64,000 nt of DNA from an uncultured Chromatiaceae bacterium (GTDB lineage: Bacteria; Pseudomonadota; Gammaproteobacteria; Enterobacterales; Alteromonadaceae): positions 1 to 64,000 of the forward strand of contig CALJUX010000042.1 of NCBI GenBank assembly GCA_937978655.1, written 5' to 3'. The position numbers were made by a program, and so were the translations under genes. Shown here piece after piece: positions 33,660-42,811 of this stretch. Under the pieces are notes generated by a model. The model saw only the letters and a list, made by a program, of their open reading frames with translations, had not been told where the DNA came from and searched no databases. Every line of letters begins with the position of its first letter. The stretch's first letter is position 1.

Positions 33660-35891
33660 ATGAAAATTGCACAAAGACTTATGTGGGTAATGGGTGGTAC
33701 CACAATCAGCGCGATGCTGCTGGCGGTCGGGATCAGCAGTTCTATGGCAGGACGGGCTTCGGAAGCGGCCCTGAGCAGCAGTATTGACCAGCGTTTCCTT
33801 GCAGTGGCCACAGGCCGGCGCCAGGCGCTGGCACAATACATGGATCAACAACGCGACATGCTGCAAAGTCTGGCGCACAACCGGATGACGCAGGAGGCGC
33901 TGCAGGCGCTCAGAAATCCCTATCAGTCGTATCGGTATGAAGTGGAAAATCCGGGACTGGATGCACTGAAAACCGAAGTGTCACAATGGTATCAACAACA
34001 ATACCTGCCGTTGGCGGCCCAACAAGGCGCTACGCCCGATGTGGCCGGCTGGCTCAGTAACGCCCCGCTGGAGACCTTGTTGCTGCAGCGTTATTATCTG
34101 GCGACCAATCCGCATGGCCCATCAGCGCTGGCCAGACTGACCGACCGCGCGGATGGCTCGGTCTATGGCCAGCAGCACAAAAGGTTTCATCAGAGTTTTC
34201 GCGAAATAGTCACACGGCTGCACTACGACGAACTGTATCTGGTTGATGCCCAGTCCAAAGCGGTGTTGTATTCGGTAAACAAAAGCCCGGTATTTGCCAC
34301 ATCGTTACAGCAAGGCGCCTTTGCGAAATCAGCGCTGGCCGATCTGGTTGCACAAGTGATCAAACAGCCTGACGCGGGCTGGCAGGTCTCTGGCGCGGCG
34401 CCCTTCAGCGGCCAGTTTAATCAGCTGACGATGTTTATGGCAGCGCCGGTATTCAGTCCGCAGGACCAGAAGCTCAGTGGTGTGCTGGTGGCGCAATTGC
34501 CGCTGTCAACGGTCAGCCAGCTGATGTCTGATCAAAAGAACTGGACGGCGATTGGATTGGGTGACAGCGGCGACAGTTTTTTACTGGACGCGGCAGGCCA
34601 ACTGTTAACACAACGCCGTCTGGCGACACAACCCATCCCCACGCCGGCACAGGTCAGTGCTTTGGTTGGCGGCGACCCAAACAGTCGTGTAGTGCAGGAT
34701 GCTGCCGGCGACGACTGGCTGCAACGCAGTGAAACCGTCCTGCTTGGCGGCCACCCGGTGTTGTTGGTGACCCAACAGCGCAGCGATGAGCTGTATCAGT
34801 CGTTGCTTCGGCTGACGCAGCAACTGTGGCTTAGCAGCGGCCTGACGGCGCTGGTGCTGGCTGTGGCTGTGTTCTGGCTGACCCGCCGGCTGGGTTATGG
34901 CATTGCCCGTCCGCTGGAACAGTTGTCGGCGCAGCTGAGCCATGCCGCGAACAGCAAAGACCTGCGCCAGCAGTTTGCCCCGCAACGCGACAGCGAACTC
35001 AGCCAGACCACTGACGCTTTGCGTCAGCTGTTCAGTGGCTTGTCGCAGCTGCTGCGCGGCGTGCAGCACGCCAGTCAGCAAAGCCAGGAGCTGGCGGCGC
35101 AGAATCTGCAAATCAGCATGCGCAGCAAAACCGCCGTGTATCAGCAAAAAGCGGCGCTGACACAGCTCGATGCCGAAGCGGCGCAGGCATCTGCCGCCTT
35201 ACAGCAGTTGCAGCAGCAGATCATGCAAGCCAATGCCGATGCTGAACTGGCGCATCAGCAAGCGTTGTCCGGTGAAGACAGTGTAAAAGCGCTGAATCAG
35301 CAAATTGGCCAGCTGGCTGAACAGGTGCGTCATTCCGTCAGCAGTATGCTGACTCTAGATCAGGCTGCGACGGACATCATGCAGGTGCTGGAAACTATCC
35401 GCGGCGTTGCTGAACAAACCAACCTGCTGGCGCTGAATGCGGCCATCGAAGCCGCGCGAGCCGGTGAACATGGCCGCGGTTTTGCGGTGGTTGCCGACGA
35501 AGTGCGTCGCTTATCAGCCAATACAGCCAAAGCGACGGCGGAAATTCAGACCATGCTGAACCGGCTGGCGGGCTCGGTAGCGCACACCCGGCAAGGGCTG
35601 GAGCAGGAACAACAAACGGCCGGAGCCTGTTTGCAAAGCGCGGGTCATGCCGATGCAGTCCTGTTGCAGATCCGCCATGCCGCAGCGCGGATCTTAGCGG
35701 TCGCAACCGCAATCAATCAGGTCAGCCGCGATGAATGCAACCGCAGTCAGCACATCAGCGCGGCACTGGCGCACATTCATCAGTCTGCGGTGGATACAGA
35801 CAGCGCCATGAGTTTATTGGCCGACCAGGCCGGCACCCAACAGCAGCTCAGCACTGAGTTACTGGCGCAGGCCTCGCAGTTACAGGTATAA
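33660..35891 (+). CDS. Methyl-accepting chemotaxis protein, membrane-bound
   Basis: A 743-aa chemoreceptor with an N-terminal membrane helix (ISAMLLAVGISSSMAG), a periplasmic region of about 350 residues with Cache-like character, a second helix (LSSGLTALVLAVAVFWLT), a HAMP region (RPLEQLSAQLSHAANSKDLR) and a cytoplasmic signalling coiled coil whose hairpin tip reads EQTNLLALNAAIEAARAGEH then GRGFAVVADEVR. The start at 33660 begins directly before the first helix; an upstream frame adds 23 unlikely residues. The ligand is unknown. Confidence 0.9.
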   Translation: MKIAQRLMWVMGGTTISAMLLAVGISSSMAGRASEAALSSSIDQRFLAVATGRRQALAQYMDQQRDMLQSLAHNRMTQEALQALRNPYQSYRYEVENPGLDALKTEVSQWYQQQYLPLAAQQGATPDVAGWLSNAPLETLLLQRYYLATNPHGPSALARLTDRADGSVYGQQHKRFHQSFREIVTRLHYDELYLVDAQSKAVLYSVNKSPVFATSLQQGAFAKSALADLVAQVIKQPDAGWQVSGAAPFSGQFNQLTMFMAAPVFSPQDQKLSGVLVAQLPLSTVSQLMSDQKNWTAIGLGDSGDSFLLDAAGQLLTQRRLATQPIPTPAQVSALVGGDPNSRVVQDAAGDDWLQRSETVLLGGHPVLLVTQQRSDELYQSLLRLTQQLWLSSGLTALVLAVAVFWLTRRLGYGIARPLEQLSAQLSHAANSKDLRQQFAPQRDSELSQTTDALRQLFSGLSQLLRGVQHASQQSQELAAQNLQISMRSKTAVYQQKAALTQLDAEAAQASAALQQLQQQIMQANADAELAHQQALSGEDSVKALNQQIGQLAEQVRHSVSSMLTLDQAATDIMQVLETIRGVAEQTNLLALNAAIEAARAGEHGRGFAVVADEVRRLSANTAKATAEIQTMLNRLAGSVAHTRQGLEQEQQTAGACLQSAGHADAVLLQIRHAAARILAVATAINQVSRDECNRSQHISAALAHIHQSAVDTDSAMSLLADQAGTQQQLSTELLAQASQLQV

Positions 35892-35899
35892 GCGTGCAG

Positions 35900-35926
35900 C
35901 AGCACGGGGCCATCAGCCCCGTGCTG
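35900..35926. terminator. Hairpin between convergent chemoreceptor genes
   Basis: An 11-bp stem (CAGCACGGGGC / GCCCCGTGCTG) with a 5-nt loop lies between two converging stop codons. It lacks a T run, so termination is probably bidirectional but weak. Confidence 0.5.
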
Positions 35927-35927
35927 A

Positions 35928-37013
35928 TTAAGCCCAGATCTCGTTTTGCAGTTGGCCAATCAAATCAGTCACCTGCTGACTGGCTTGTTCCATTTGTAAT
36001 AACGCTTGCTGCATGGTGGCAAAATCACCACGCTGGCCGGCCGCCAGTGCCTCACGGCCGGATTGATGCACCGCTTTATGTGGCACATCCAGCTGCTGAA
36101 AACTGCGCATGCCCTGATAACGTTTTTTGCCCTCGCCTTCAAAGTACCATTTGCCGAGCCGGCATTCGGTGTGGGCATTGACGGTATCGCCAAAGCGTTG
36201 TTCCTGGATCAGTTTGTACACCTGGTGTTTCCACACGGCGTGGTCCAGTTTCACGGTATTGAGAAAGGCCATCGTGGAGCTTTGACTGATCACCTGCTGC
36301 ATATGGCTGGACGTACTGATCACCCTGGCGACCACAGTGCCAATCTGACTGCTGGACGCGGCGACATCGGTGGCGCTGTGCTGGCTTTGTTCGACCATCG
36401 CACGGATTTGACCGGTCTGGCTGATGATTTGCCGGACTAACTGTTCAATCTGGTTGCTGGCCTGATGGGCCTTACCGGCCAGTTGACGCACCTCGTCGGC
36501 GACCACTGCAAAACCTCGGCCTGCTTCACCGGCGCGTGCCGCTTCAATGGCGGCGTTCAGTGCTAACAAGTTGGTTTGATCTGAAATTTCCTGAATGCTG
36601 GAGATCAACTGATTGATGGCGTTGGCGGTCCCGTCCAGCACTGCTGTTACTGAGGCGCTTTGCTGCGCATCTTTACTGATTTGGCCGGCGCGGTGGTCCA
36701 GATTGGCCAGCGCCTGATGGGTCTGACCAAAGATTTCGTCCAGTTCGGTCAACGCCTGATGTTCATGGTCGAGCTGGCCGGCATTTTTTGCCAGCTCTTC
36801 GCGGATCTGGCCGAGCATCGCACCGCCAAGCAACATGGTGGCACAGACACTTTGCTGATGCGACTCCTGCTGGCGCACTGTGTCAGCCTGCGTTTGTTGT
36901 TGCTGAATTTGCTGTTGTAACTGAATAAGCTCGGCTTGATGCGATTGTTGTTGCTGGACTAATTGCTGCTCAAGTTCGGCAATGCGTTGTTTCAGGGCGG
37001 ACGTAAAAAACAT
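35928..37013 (-). CDS. Soluble CZB-domain methyl-accepting chemotaxis protein
   Basis: A 361-aa cytoplasmic chemoreceptor without membrane helices. It has a Gln-rich N-terminal coiled coil, a signalling hairpin (DQTNLLALNAAIEAARAGEA then GRGFAVVADEVRQLAGK) and a C-terminal CZB zinc domain with full ligand set: a His in LDHAVWK, Cys in HTECRLGKWYFEG, and two His in DVPHKAVHQ. CZB domains in CdgA-like and TlpD-like proteins bind Zn and sense zinc or oxidants such as hypochlorite. The ATG at 37013 gives the same MFF start as the paralogue next to it. Confidence 0.92.
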   Translation of the reverse strand: MFFTSALKQRIAELEQQLVQQQQSHQAELIQLQQQIQQQQTQADTVRQQESHQQSVCATMLLGGAMLGQIREELAKNAGQLDHEHQALTELDEIFGQTHQALANLDHRAGQISKDAQQSASVTAVLDGTANAINQLISSIQEISDQTNLLALNAAIEAARAGEAGRGFAVVADEVRQLAGKAHQASNQIEQLVRQIISQTGQIRAMVEQSQHSATDVAASSSQIGTVVARVISTSSHMQQVISQSSTMAFLNTVKLDHAVWKHQVYKLIQEQRFGDTVNAHTECRLGKWYFEGEGKKRYQGMRSFQQLDVPHKAVHQSGREALAAGQRGDFATMQQALLQMEQASQQVTDLIGQLQNEIWA

Positions 37014-37241
37014 AGATAAAGCTCCGGGGTACTCAGAAAAGGGGCTGAGCACGACGTTCCAGGGGCACAACACGACTTTCCATGCGGTGTATGCGGGCAG
37101 TAAAATCAGGGTCATCATCAGACCTCCCCTGCATCGGGCTGGCAAACCTTGCCGTGCCGGTACAGGGGAAAGTCTCATCCTGCCACAATAACGATTAAGC
37201 CAACAGTACGACTATTGTCGCAGGTCAACATCCGTTGAAAT

Positions 37242-38324
37242 TTATTGCGCCCGCACATCCTGTTGCAAACGCTCGATGGCGCTGACCACTTGTTGTGCCG
37301 CATCTTCCATCTGGCCTAACGCCCGTGCGACTGTACCGGTGTCGGCGTTGCGGCCGGCCTGCGCTGCCTCGCGCGCGGCCTGATGCAGACCGCGATGCGG
37401 CGCTTCAATCGCCCGGAAACTGCTGAGCTGACCATAGTGTTTGGCGCCATAACCGCCGGCCCCACACCATTGCTGAAACTTCTGTTCCGCGATGGAGGCT
37501 GACAAGTCGCGTTGTTGGGCTATCGCCTGATAAACACCGGCTTTCCAGCTGATGTAATCCATTTTCAGCCCATCCAGATAAGTCAGCGTGGTGGTGCTGC
37601 GAATTAATTTTTTCATCGCTTCCGAGCGGTTAATCACTTCGTTAACCACAGCATCAATTTGTTGTGACGACAACGACACATCGGCCGCGCTTTGCTGGCT
37701 TTGCGACACCATGGTTTTAATATTGGTCGTCTGTTCGATGACTTTACGGATCAGACTTTCAATCTGTTTACTGGCTTCGTTAGCTTTGCCCGCCAGTTGC
37801 CGTACTTCGTCAGCCACCACGGCAAAACCACGCCCGGCTTCACCGGCCCGTGCCGCTTCAATGGCGGCGTTTAACGCCAGTAAGTTGGTCTGATCGGAGA
37901 TTTCCTGGATGCTGGAGATCAGCTGATTAATCGAGCTGGCGGTGCCATCCAGCACCGCGGCTGTTGCGGCACTTTGATTGGCATGGTCGGTGATTTGCAC
38001 GGCGCGGTCTTCCAGTGTGCGGATAGCGCTTTGGGTCTGGCCAAAAATGTCTTCGAGTTTCGCCAGTGCGGTCCGCTCGGCGATAAGATCTTCAGCATGG
38101 CGGCTGATGCTGCCACGCACCGCGTCCAGCACGCCGCCGCCGAGTAATTGCTGTTCTTGCCAGCTGTTTTGTTGTTGTGTGGCGGCAGATTGCGCCAGCT
38201 GTTGTTCGAGCTGATTGAGCTGCTGCTCAAGTTGTTGCGTGGTGTCCCGCGCCTGCCGCTGCGCTTCTTTGAGTTGGTCGCGAAGTTGTTGGTTTTCTTC
38301 TTTCAGCGCACGATTAAAAAACAT
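37242..38324 (-). CDS. Soluble chemotaxis protein with degenerate CZB domain
   Basis: A 360-aa paralogue of the neighbouring CZB receptor, with matching start (MFFNRALKEENQ), coiled coil and signalling tip. In the C-terminal domain the first zinc His is Tyr (MDYISWK), the Cys of the CxLGKW motif is absent (EQKFQQWCGAGG aligns with TECRLGKWYFEG), while the APHRGLHQ pair of His remains. At least two of four ligands are lost, so zinc binding is probably weak or gone. A nearby Cys one residue after the Trp might partly compensate. The tandem order suggests duplication and divergence. Confidence 0.88.
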   Translation of the reverse strand: MFFNRALKEENQQLRDQLKEAQRQARDTTQQLEQQLNQLEQQLAQSAATQQQNSWQEQQLLGGGVLDAVRGSISRHAEDLIAERTALAKLEDIFGQTQSAIRTLEDRAVQITDHANQSAATAAVLDGTASSINQLISSIQEISDQTNLLALNAAIEAARAGEAGRGFAVVADEVRQLAGKANEASKQIESLIRKVIEQTTNIKTMVSQSQQSAADVSLSSQQIDAVVNEVINRSEAMKKLIRSTTTLTYLDGLKMDYISWKAGVYQAIAQQRDLSASIAEQKFQQWCGAGGYGAKHYGQLSSFRAIEAPHRGLHQAAREAAQAGRNADTGTVARALGQMEDAAQQVVSAIERLQQDVRAQ

Positions 38325-38433
38325 GAGGTTCCCCGACTTCTTATTATTGAAATTCCATCCTAAGTCATGGCATTGGCGCTGAAAAGTCTTTTAGCGGTAA
38401 AAGGATTAAGAAATCAATGAAAAGGCAGGCCGA

Positions 38434-38460
38434 TAAAAAAAGCGCCCGCAGGCGCTTTAA
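38434..38460 (-). terminator. Terminator after ybiT
   Basis: On the - strand, AAAGCGCC-N4-GGCGCTTT is followed by a T run, 29 nt downstream of the ybiT stop codon. Confidence 0.85.
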
Positions 38461-38488
38461 AAATTCAGGATAACCGCACGCGGCCACA

Positions 38489-40093
38489 TCAGGCCAGCGC
38501 GAGCTGCTGAGCCAGATAGTCGTCGTAGCTGCCGACGAAATTGCGCACGTCATGATCTGTGATCTCAATGATGCGGGTGGCCAAAGACGAAACAAATTCG
38601 CGGTCATGGCTGACAAACAGTAAAGTGCCTTTATACAGTTCCAGCGCCATGTTCAGCGACTCAATCGATTCCATATCAAGGTGGTTGGTCGGTTCGTCCA
38701 TGATCAGAATGTTCGGCCGTTGCAGCATCAGCTTGCCAAACAGCATGCGGCCTTTTTCGCCACCGGATAACACTTTGACTTTTTTCTTGATGTCGTCCTG
38801 GCTGAACAACAGCCGGCCCAGAATACCGCGAATGGCCTGTTCATCATCTGATGGCTGTTTCCAGTACGACATCCAGTCAAACAGTGTCATTTCTTTCATG
38901 TCGCCGGCGAATTCGTATTCGTGGTCCTGCGCGTAATAACCGATATTGACGTTCTCAGACCATTTCACCAGACCGCCGTCGACCGGGTATTCCCCGACCA
39001 GACATTTTAACAGCGTGGTTTTACCGATACCGTTGGCACCCAGAATGGCCACTTTTTCGCCGACTTCGATCATCATATTGACCTTTTTCAGCACAGCCAG
39101 ACCGTCAAAACCTTTTGTTAAATCATTTACTTCCAGCGCTAAACGATACAGCTGCTTTTGCTGTTCAAAGCGGATAAACGGGTTGACGCGGCTGGAGGCT
39201 TTGACTTCTTCCAGCTTGATTTTATCCATCTGTTTGGCGCGTGATGTGGCCTGGCGGGCTTTGGAAGCGTTCGCCGAGAAACGTGCTACGAAGGCTTTTA
39301 ATTCATCGATTTGGGCTTTTTTCTTGGCGTTGTCTGACATCAGCCGTTCACGGGCCTGAGTGGCCGCAAACATATATTCGTCGTAGTTGCCCGGATATAA
39401 CCGCAGTTCGCCGTAGTCGAGGTCAGCCATGTGGGTACAGACGCTGTTTAAGAAGTGACGGTCGTGCGAGATGATAATCATGGTGCTGTTACGCTCGGCC
39501 AGGGTGTCTTCCAGCCAGCGGATGGTATTGATATCTAAGTTGTTGGTCGGTTCGTCCAGCAACATGATTTCCGGATCAGCAAACAGTACTTGCGCCAGTA
39601 ACACCCGCAGTTTCCAGCCCGGTGCCACCGCCGACATTGGGCCGTAGTGCTGTTCTACCGGAATACCAACGCCTAATAATAATTCGCCGGCGCGCGATTC
39701 GGCGGTGTAACCGTCCATCTCACCAAAAGCGACTTCAAGGTCGGCCACTTTCATACCGTCTTCTTCCGACATCTCGGCAATGGCGTAAATGCGGTCGCGT
39801 TCTGCTTTGACCTGCCACAGCTCGGCGTGGCCCATGATCACGGTGTCAATCACACTGTATTGCTCAAAGGCGAACTGGTCCTGATGCAGCTTGGCAACGC
39901 GCATATTCGGTTCGACCATCACGATGCCGCCAGACGGGTCCAGCTCACGGCTCAGGATCTTCATAAAAGTGGATTTACCACAGCCATTGGCGCCGATCAG
40001 GCCATAACGGTTACCTTGACCGAATTTAACCGAAATGTTTTCAAACAGCGGCTTAGCGCCGAATTGCATCGTAATATTGGCAGTAGAGATCAC
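38489..40093 (-). CDS. ybiT: ABC-F ATPase YbiT
   Basis: A 534-aa ABC-F protein with two ATP-binding cassettes and no membrane helices. It follows E. coli YbiT closely (start MISTANITMQFGAKPLFENI). Walker A motifs are GANGCGKST and GANGIGKTT, signature motifs appear as LSGGEKGRM in cassette two and a weaker APGWKLR in cassette one, and both LLDEPTNNLD and IMDEPTNHLD are present. A P-site tRNA interaction motif linker lies between them (KKKAQIDELKAFVARFSANA). ABC-F proteins act on ribosomes, resolving stalls or altering translation. It is the last gene before its terminator. Confidence 0.93.
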   Translation of the reverse strand: MISTANITMQFGAKPLFENISVKFGQGNRYGLIGANGCGKSTFMKILSRELDPSGGIVMVEPNMRVAKLHQDQFAFEQYSVIDTVIMGHAELWQVKAERDRIYAIAEMSEEDGMKVADLEVAFGEMDGYTAESRAGELLLGVGIPVEQHYGPMSAVAPGWKLRVLLAQVLFADPEIMLLDEPTNNLDINTIRWLEDTLAERNSTMIIISHDRHFLNSVCTHMADLDYGELRLYPGNYDEYMFAATQARERLMSDNAKKKAQIDELKAFVARFSANASKARQATSRAKQMDKIKLEEVKASSRVNPFIRFEQQKQLYRLALEVNDLTKGFDGLAVLKKVNMMIEVGEKVAILGANGIGKTTLLKCLVGEYPVDGGLVKWSENVNIGYYAQDHEYEFAGDMKEMTLFDWMSYWKQPSDDEQAIRGILGRLLFSQDDIKKKVKVLSGGEKGRMLFGKLMLQRPNILIMDEPTNHLDMESIESLNMALELYKGTLLFVSHDREFVSSLATRIIEITDHDVRNFVGSYDDYLAQQLALA

Positions 40094-40143
40094 AGTCAGG
40101 GGTTCCTGTTGGCCGGTCCGGCGCAGTTAACAAATGGAATCAC

Positions 40144-40170
40144 AAAAAAGGCCTGGCGGGTGGCCAGGCC
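40144..40170 (-). terminator. Terminator between EamA gene and ybiT
   Basis: GGCCTGGC-N5-GCCAGGCC is followed by a T run on the - strand. It lies 83 nt after the EamA gene stop and before the ybiT start. Confidence 0.85.
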
Positions 40171-40252
40171 AAAAAGCGCGCTATTATAGCGACAGCTCCA
40201 TGTTTTTGCTATGCCGGCATGTGTTTATGCCGAAGATTGTGCGGCGTACCGC

Positions 40253-41185
40253 TCAGCCGAATTTGCGGCCAAGTACAATGCACAGCACAACCAGCAGCGC
40301 CACAGCCAGTTGCAGCGCGCTGACGGGCTCACCGAGCCATAACGCCGCCCAGCCGAGGCCAAGAAAAGGGCTTAATTGCTGCAGCTGACTGATCTGTGCC
40401 ACGCCACCTTGGGCCAGCGCGTGATACCAGGCAAAAAAGCCAAGAAACATCGAAATCAGCGCCAGATACGCAAAACCAAACCAGGCTGCGGCGGAGATTT
40501 GCTGCAGCTCAATCGCCGGTAATTGCCATAAGGTCCAGGGTAACATCAGCGGCAACGCCAGCACTAATGCCCAGCAAATCACCTGCCAGCTGCCAAGCGC
40601 TTTGGCCAGCATGGCTCCTTTGGCATAGGCCAGACCGCAGCAGATACATCCCAGCAATAACAGGCCGTCTGCCAGAGCCAGATCACTGACGCTGTGGTGC
40701 CAGGCACTATAGCCAAGCACCAGCGCCGCACCGCTGCACGCGGCCAGCCAAAAACCGCGCCGGGGCACCTGTGCGCTGAGCCAGGCGCCGAATATCGCGG
40801 TACACAGCGGCATCAGCGCCGTAACCAGCGTGGCGTGCCCCGCCCCGACATATTGCAGCGCCCAGGCGGAAAACAGCGGGTAAGCAAAAGCGGCGCCAAA
40901 CGCGACTATCGCCAGACCCGGCCAATAACGCCGTGCCGGCACTGGTTGTCGCAAAAGCCACAATAACAACACACTGAAGATGCCGGCGACCGCCGCCCGG
41001 CCTGCGCCGACAAATACCGGTGGTAATTCCAGCACGGCCAGCCGGGTGGCCGGCAGACCGGCCGAAAACATCAGCACCGCAGCCAGCCCCCAGAGATAAG
41101 CCGATGCCGGCGCTGTGGTTGCGGAGGGACCAGATCCGGTGGCGGGCTGCGCTGATTGAAGGCTAAGTGTGGAACTGTCGCGCAT
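40253..41185 (-). CDS. EamA-type drug/metabolite transporter
   Basis: A 310-aa DMT-superfamily exporter with about ten membrane helices in two EamA repeats, visible as alternating hydrophobic segments (for example YLWGLAAVLMFSAGLPATRL and AAWFGFAYLALISMFLGFFA). Length is typical. The ATG at 41185 follows AAAGGAGCGCAAT, a better choice than a 20-residue extension. It diverges from a MocR-type regulator, which probably controls it. Substrate cannot be read. Confidence 0.85.
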   Translation of the reverse strand: MRDSSTLSLQSAQPATGSGPSATTAPASAYLWGLAAVLMFSAGLPATRLAVLELPPVFVGAGRAAVAGIFSVLLLWLLRQPVPARRYWPGLAIVAFGAAFAYPLFSAWALQYVGAGHATLVTALMPLCTAIFGAWLSAQVPRRGFWLAACSGAALVLGYSAWHHSVSDLALADGLLLLGCICCGLAYAKGAMLAKALGSWQVICWALVLALPLMLPWTLWQLPAIELQQISAAAWFGFAYLALISMFLGFFAWYHALAQGGVAQISQLQQLSPFLGLGWAALWLGEPVSALQLAVALLVVLCIVLGRKFG

Positions 41186-41237
41186 ATTGCGCTCCTTTAC
41201 GACGACGGAAGAAAAGCTGACAGTAACGGATATATGC

Positions 41238-41300
41238 CTGTACACTCAGGACAGTTTTGGTGTGATTTATCAATCTGTACTGGTCATTGCAGCAGTACAG
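41238..41300. promoter_or_regulatory. CTGTAC repeats between EamA and MocR genes
   Basis: CTGTAC occurs at 41238-41243 and 41275-41280 and inverted as GTACAG at 41295-41300. The last two form a dyad CTGTAC-N14-GTACAG. MocR regulators often bind direct plus inverted repeats in the divergent space next to their own gene, so this is the natural operator candidate. Confidence 0.5.
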
Positions 41301-41319
41301 CCGGCGTGGTGGAGCTTTG

Positions 41320-42744
41320 ATGCAAATAGCCTTAGCAGATTTTCAGTTAGACAATGCCAGCCACGAAGGGCTGACCGCGCAGTTGTTACGACAAAGCCGC
41401 AGCGCAGTGGCGCAAGGGCTGTGGCCAGCGGGTGCACGTTTACCTTCAGTGCGCGCTCTGGCTCAGTACCTGCAGGTCAGCAAATTCACCATCGCGGAGG
41501 TGTATGAACGGCTGAATGCGGAAGGTCTGGTGGTCAGCCGGCCCGGCAGCGGTGTGTTTGTGGCCCGGCGTCATCCGGCGTTGCAGTTGCAGGAGGTGCA
41601 GCACAGCCGCAGTGAGCTGGCCGATGAAGTCGCGCTGATGCGCCAGACGCTGCAGCGCGATGCGAATTGGCTGAAACCGGCTGCCGGCTGGTTAACACCG
41701 GATTTTTTGCCGCAACAGGAGATCCGTGCGGCGCTGAAAGAAATCGCCCGGCAGGAACAGGCGCTGACCGACTATGGGCCGGCACAGGGTTATCTGCCGC
41801 TGCGGCAATATCTGGTGAACCGGCTGGCGGAGCTGCGCATTGCGCTCACGCCTCAACAGCTGTTGTTGACTCACAGTGCGACGCACGCGCTGGATCTGGT
41901 GTTGCGGCTGTTGCTCAAACCCGGTGACAAAGTGCTGGTGGACGACCCCGGTTTTTATAATTTTCAGGCCATGTTACGCCTGCATCAGCTGGAACTGCTG
42001 TATTTACCGCGTGAGCAGGACGGCCCCGATCTGGCGGTGTTGCACAGCCTGCTGGAGCAACACAAAATTAAGGCTTATCTGACCAATTCTGTGCTGTCCA
42101 ACCCGGTCGGTACTTGCATCAGCCCGCCCAAAGCGGTGGAAGTGCTGGCGCTTTTGAAAAAACATCAGGTGCTGCTGATTGAAGATGATATTTACGCCGA
42201 TTTTGAACAACAGCCGGCGCTGCGTTATGCCAGCCTGAGTGGGCTGCGCGAGGGCGTGTATCTGGGCAGTTTATCCAAAACCATCTCGGCCGATCTGCGC
42301 GTCGGTTACATTGCCGCGGCGCCGGAGCGGCTGGCGTCGCTGACTGATCTGAAACTGATCACCAGCACCTCGACGCCGGCGACTGTGGAACGCGTGGTGT
42401 ATCAGGTGCTGACCAGCGGCAGCTATCGGCGCCATGTCAAACAGCTGCGTCAGCGGCTGGATGTGTTGCGCCAGCAAGTGGTCGCGCAAATGGCCGCACG
42501 CGGCATTGTGCCCTGGCATCTGCCAGAAGCCGGTTTTGCCTTGTGGTTGCGCCTGCCGCCGGGGATCAGCAGCCGCGCCCTGACCGCCTTTGCAGCAACA
42601 CAGCAAGTGGTGCTGGCGCCAGGGCCAAATTTCAGCCAGTGGCCGGATGCGGACGAATTTATGCGGGTTAATATCAGCCAGTGTGACGATCCCAGGCTGT
42701 GGCAGGTGCTGGATGCTGCGCTGCAGCAGCTGAGGACAGTATAA
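41320..42744 (+). CDS. MocR-type GntR/aminotransferase regulator
   Basis: A 474-aa fusion of an N-terminal GntR winged helix (AGARLPSVRALAQYLQVSKF ... YERLNAEGLVVSRPGSGVFV) with a C-terminal class I aminotransferase-like domain (YGPAQGYLPLRQYLVNRLAE; the PLP Lys lies in LGSLSKTISADLRVGY). Such proteins bind PLP or an aminated ligand and act as transcription factors rather than enzymes. The ATG at 41320 follows GGAGCTTTG. Its divergence from an EamA exporter suggests control of export of an amino compound. Confidence 0.92.
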   Translation: MQIALADFQLDNASHEGLTAQLLRQSRSAVAQGLWPAGARLPSVRALAQYLQVSKFTIAEVYERLNAEGLVVSRPGSGVFVARRHPALQLQEVQHSRSELADEVALMRQTLQRDANWLKPAAGWLTPDFLPQQEIRAALKEIARQEQALTDYGPAQGYLPLRQYLVNRLAELRIALTPQQLLLTHSATHALDLVLRLLLKPGDKVLVDDPGFYNFQAMLRLHQLELLYLPREQDGPDLAVLHSLLEQHKIKAYLTNSVLSNPVGTCISPPKAVEVLALLKKHQVLLIEDDIYADFEQQPALRYASLSGLREGVYLGSLSKTISADLRVGYIAAAPERLASLTDLKLITSTSTPATVERVVYQVLTSGSYRRHVKQLRQRLDVLRQQVVAQMAARGIVPWHLPEAGFALWLRLPPGISSRALTAFAATQQVVLAPGPNFSQWPDADEFMRVNISQCDDPRLWQVLDAALQQLRTV

Positions 42745-42773
42745 AGGCGGCTGTCTGACCCGCTTAAAACAAC

Positions 42774-42795
42774 AACACCGGCCTTAGCCGGTGTT
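42774..42795. terminator. Hairpin between convergent mocR-type gene and eda
   Basis: AACACCGGC-N4-GCCGGTGTT lies between two converging genes. No long T run is present on either side, so it may act in both directions weakly. Confidence 0.6.
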
Positions 42796-42811
42796 ATTAG
42801 CGCGTGGCTTT

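Noticed and set aside
37014..37178. N-terminal extension of the intact CZB receptor
   Set aside because: The extension reads hydrophobic but is absent from the tandem paralogue, which starts MFF at the same place.
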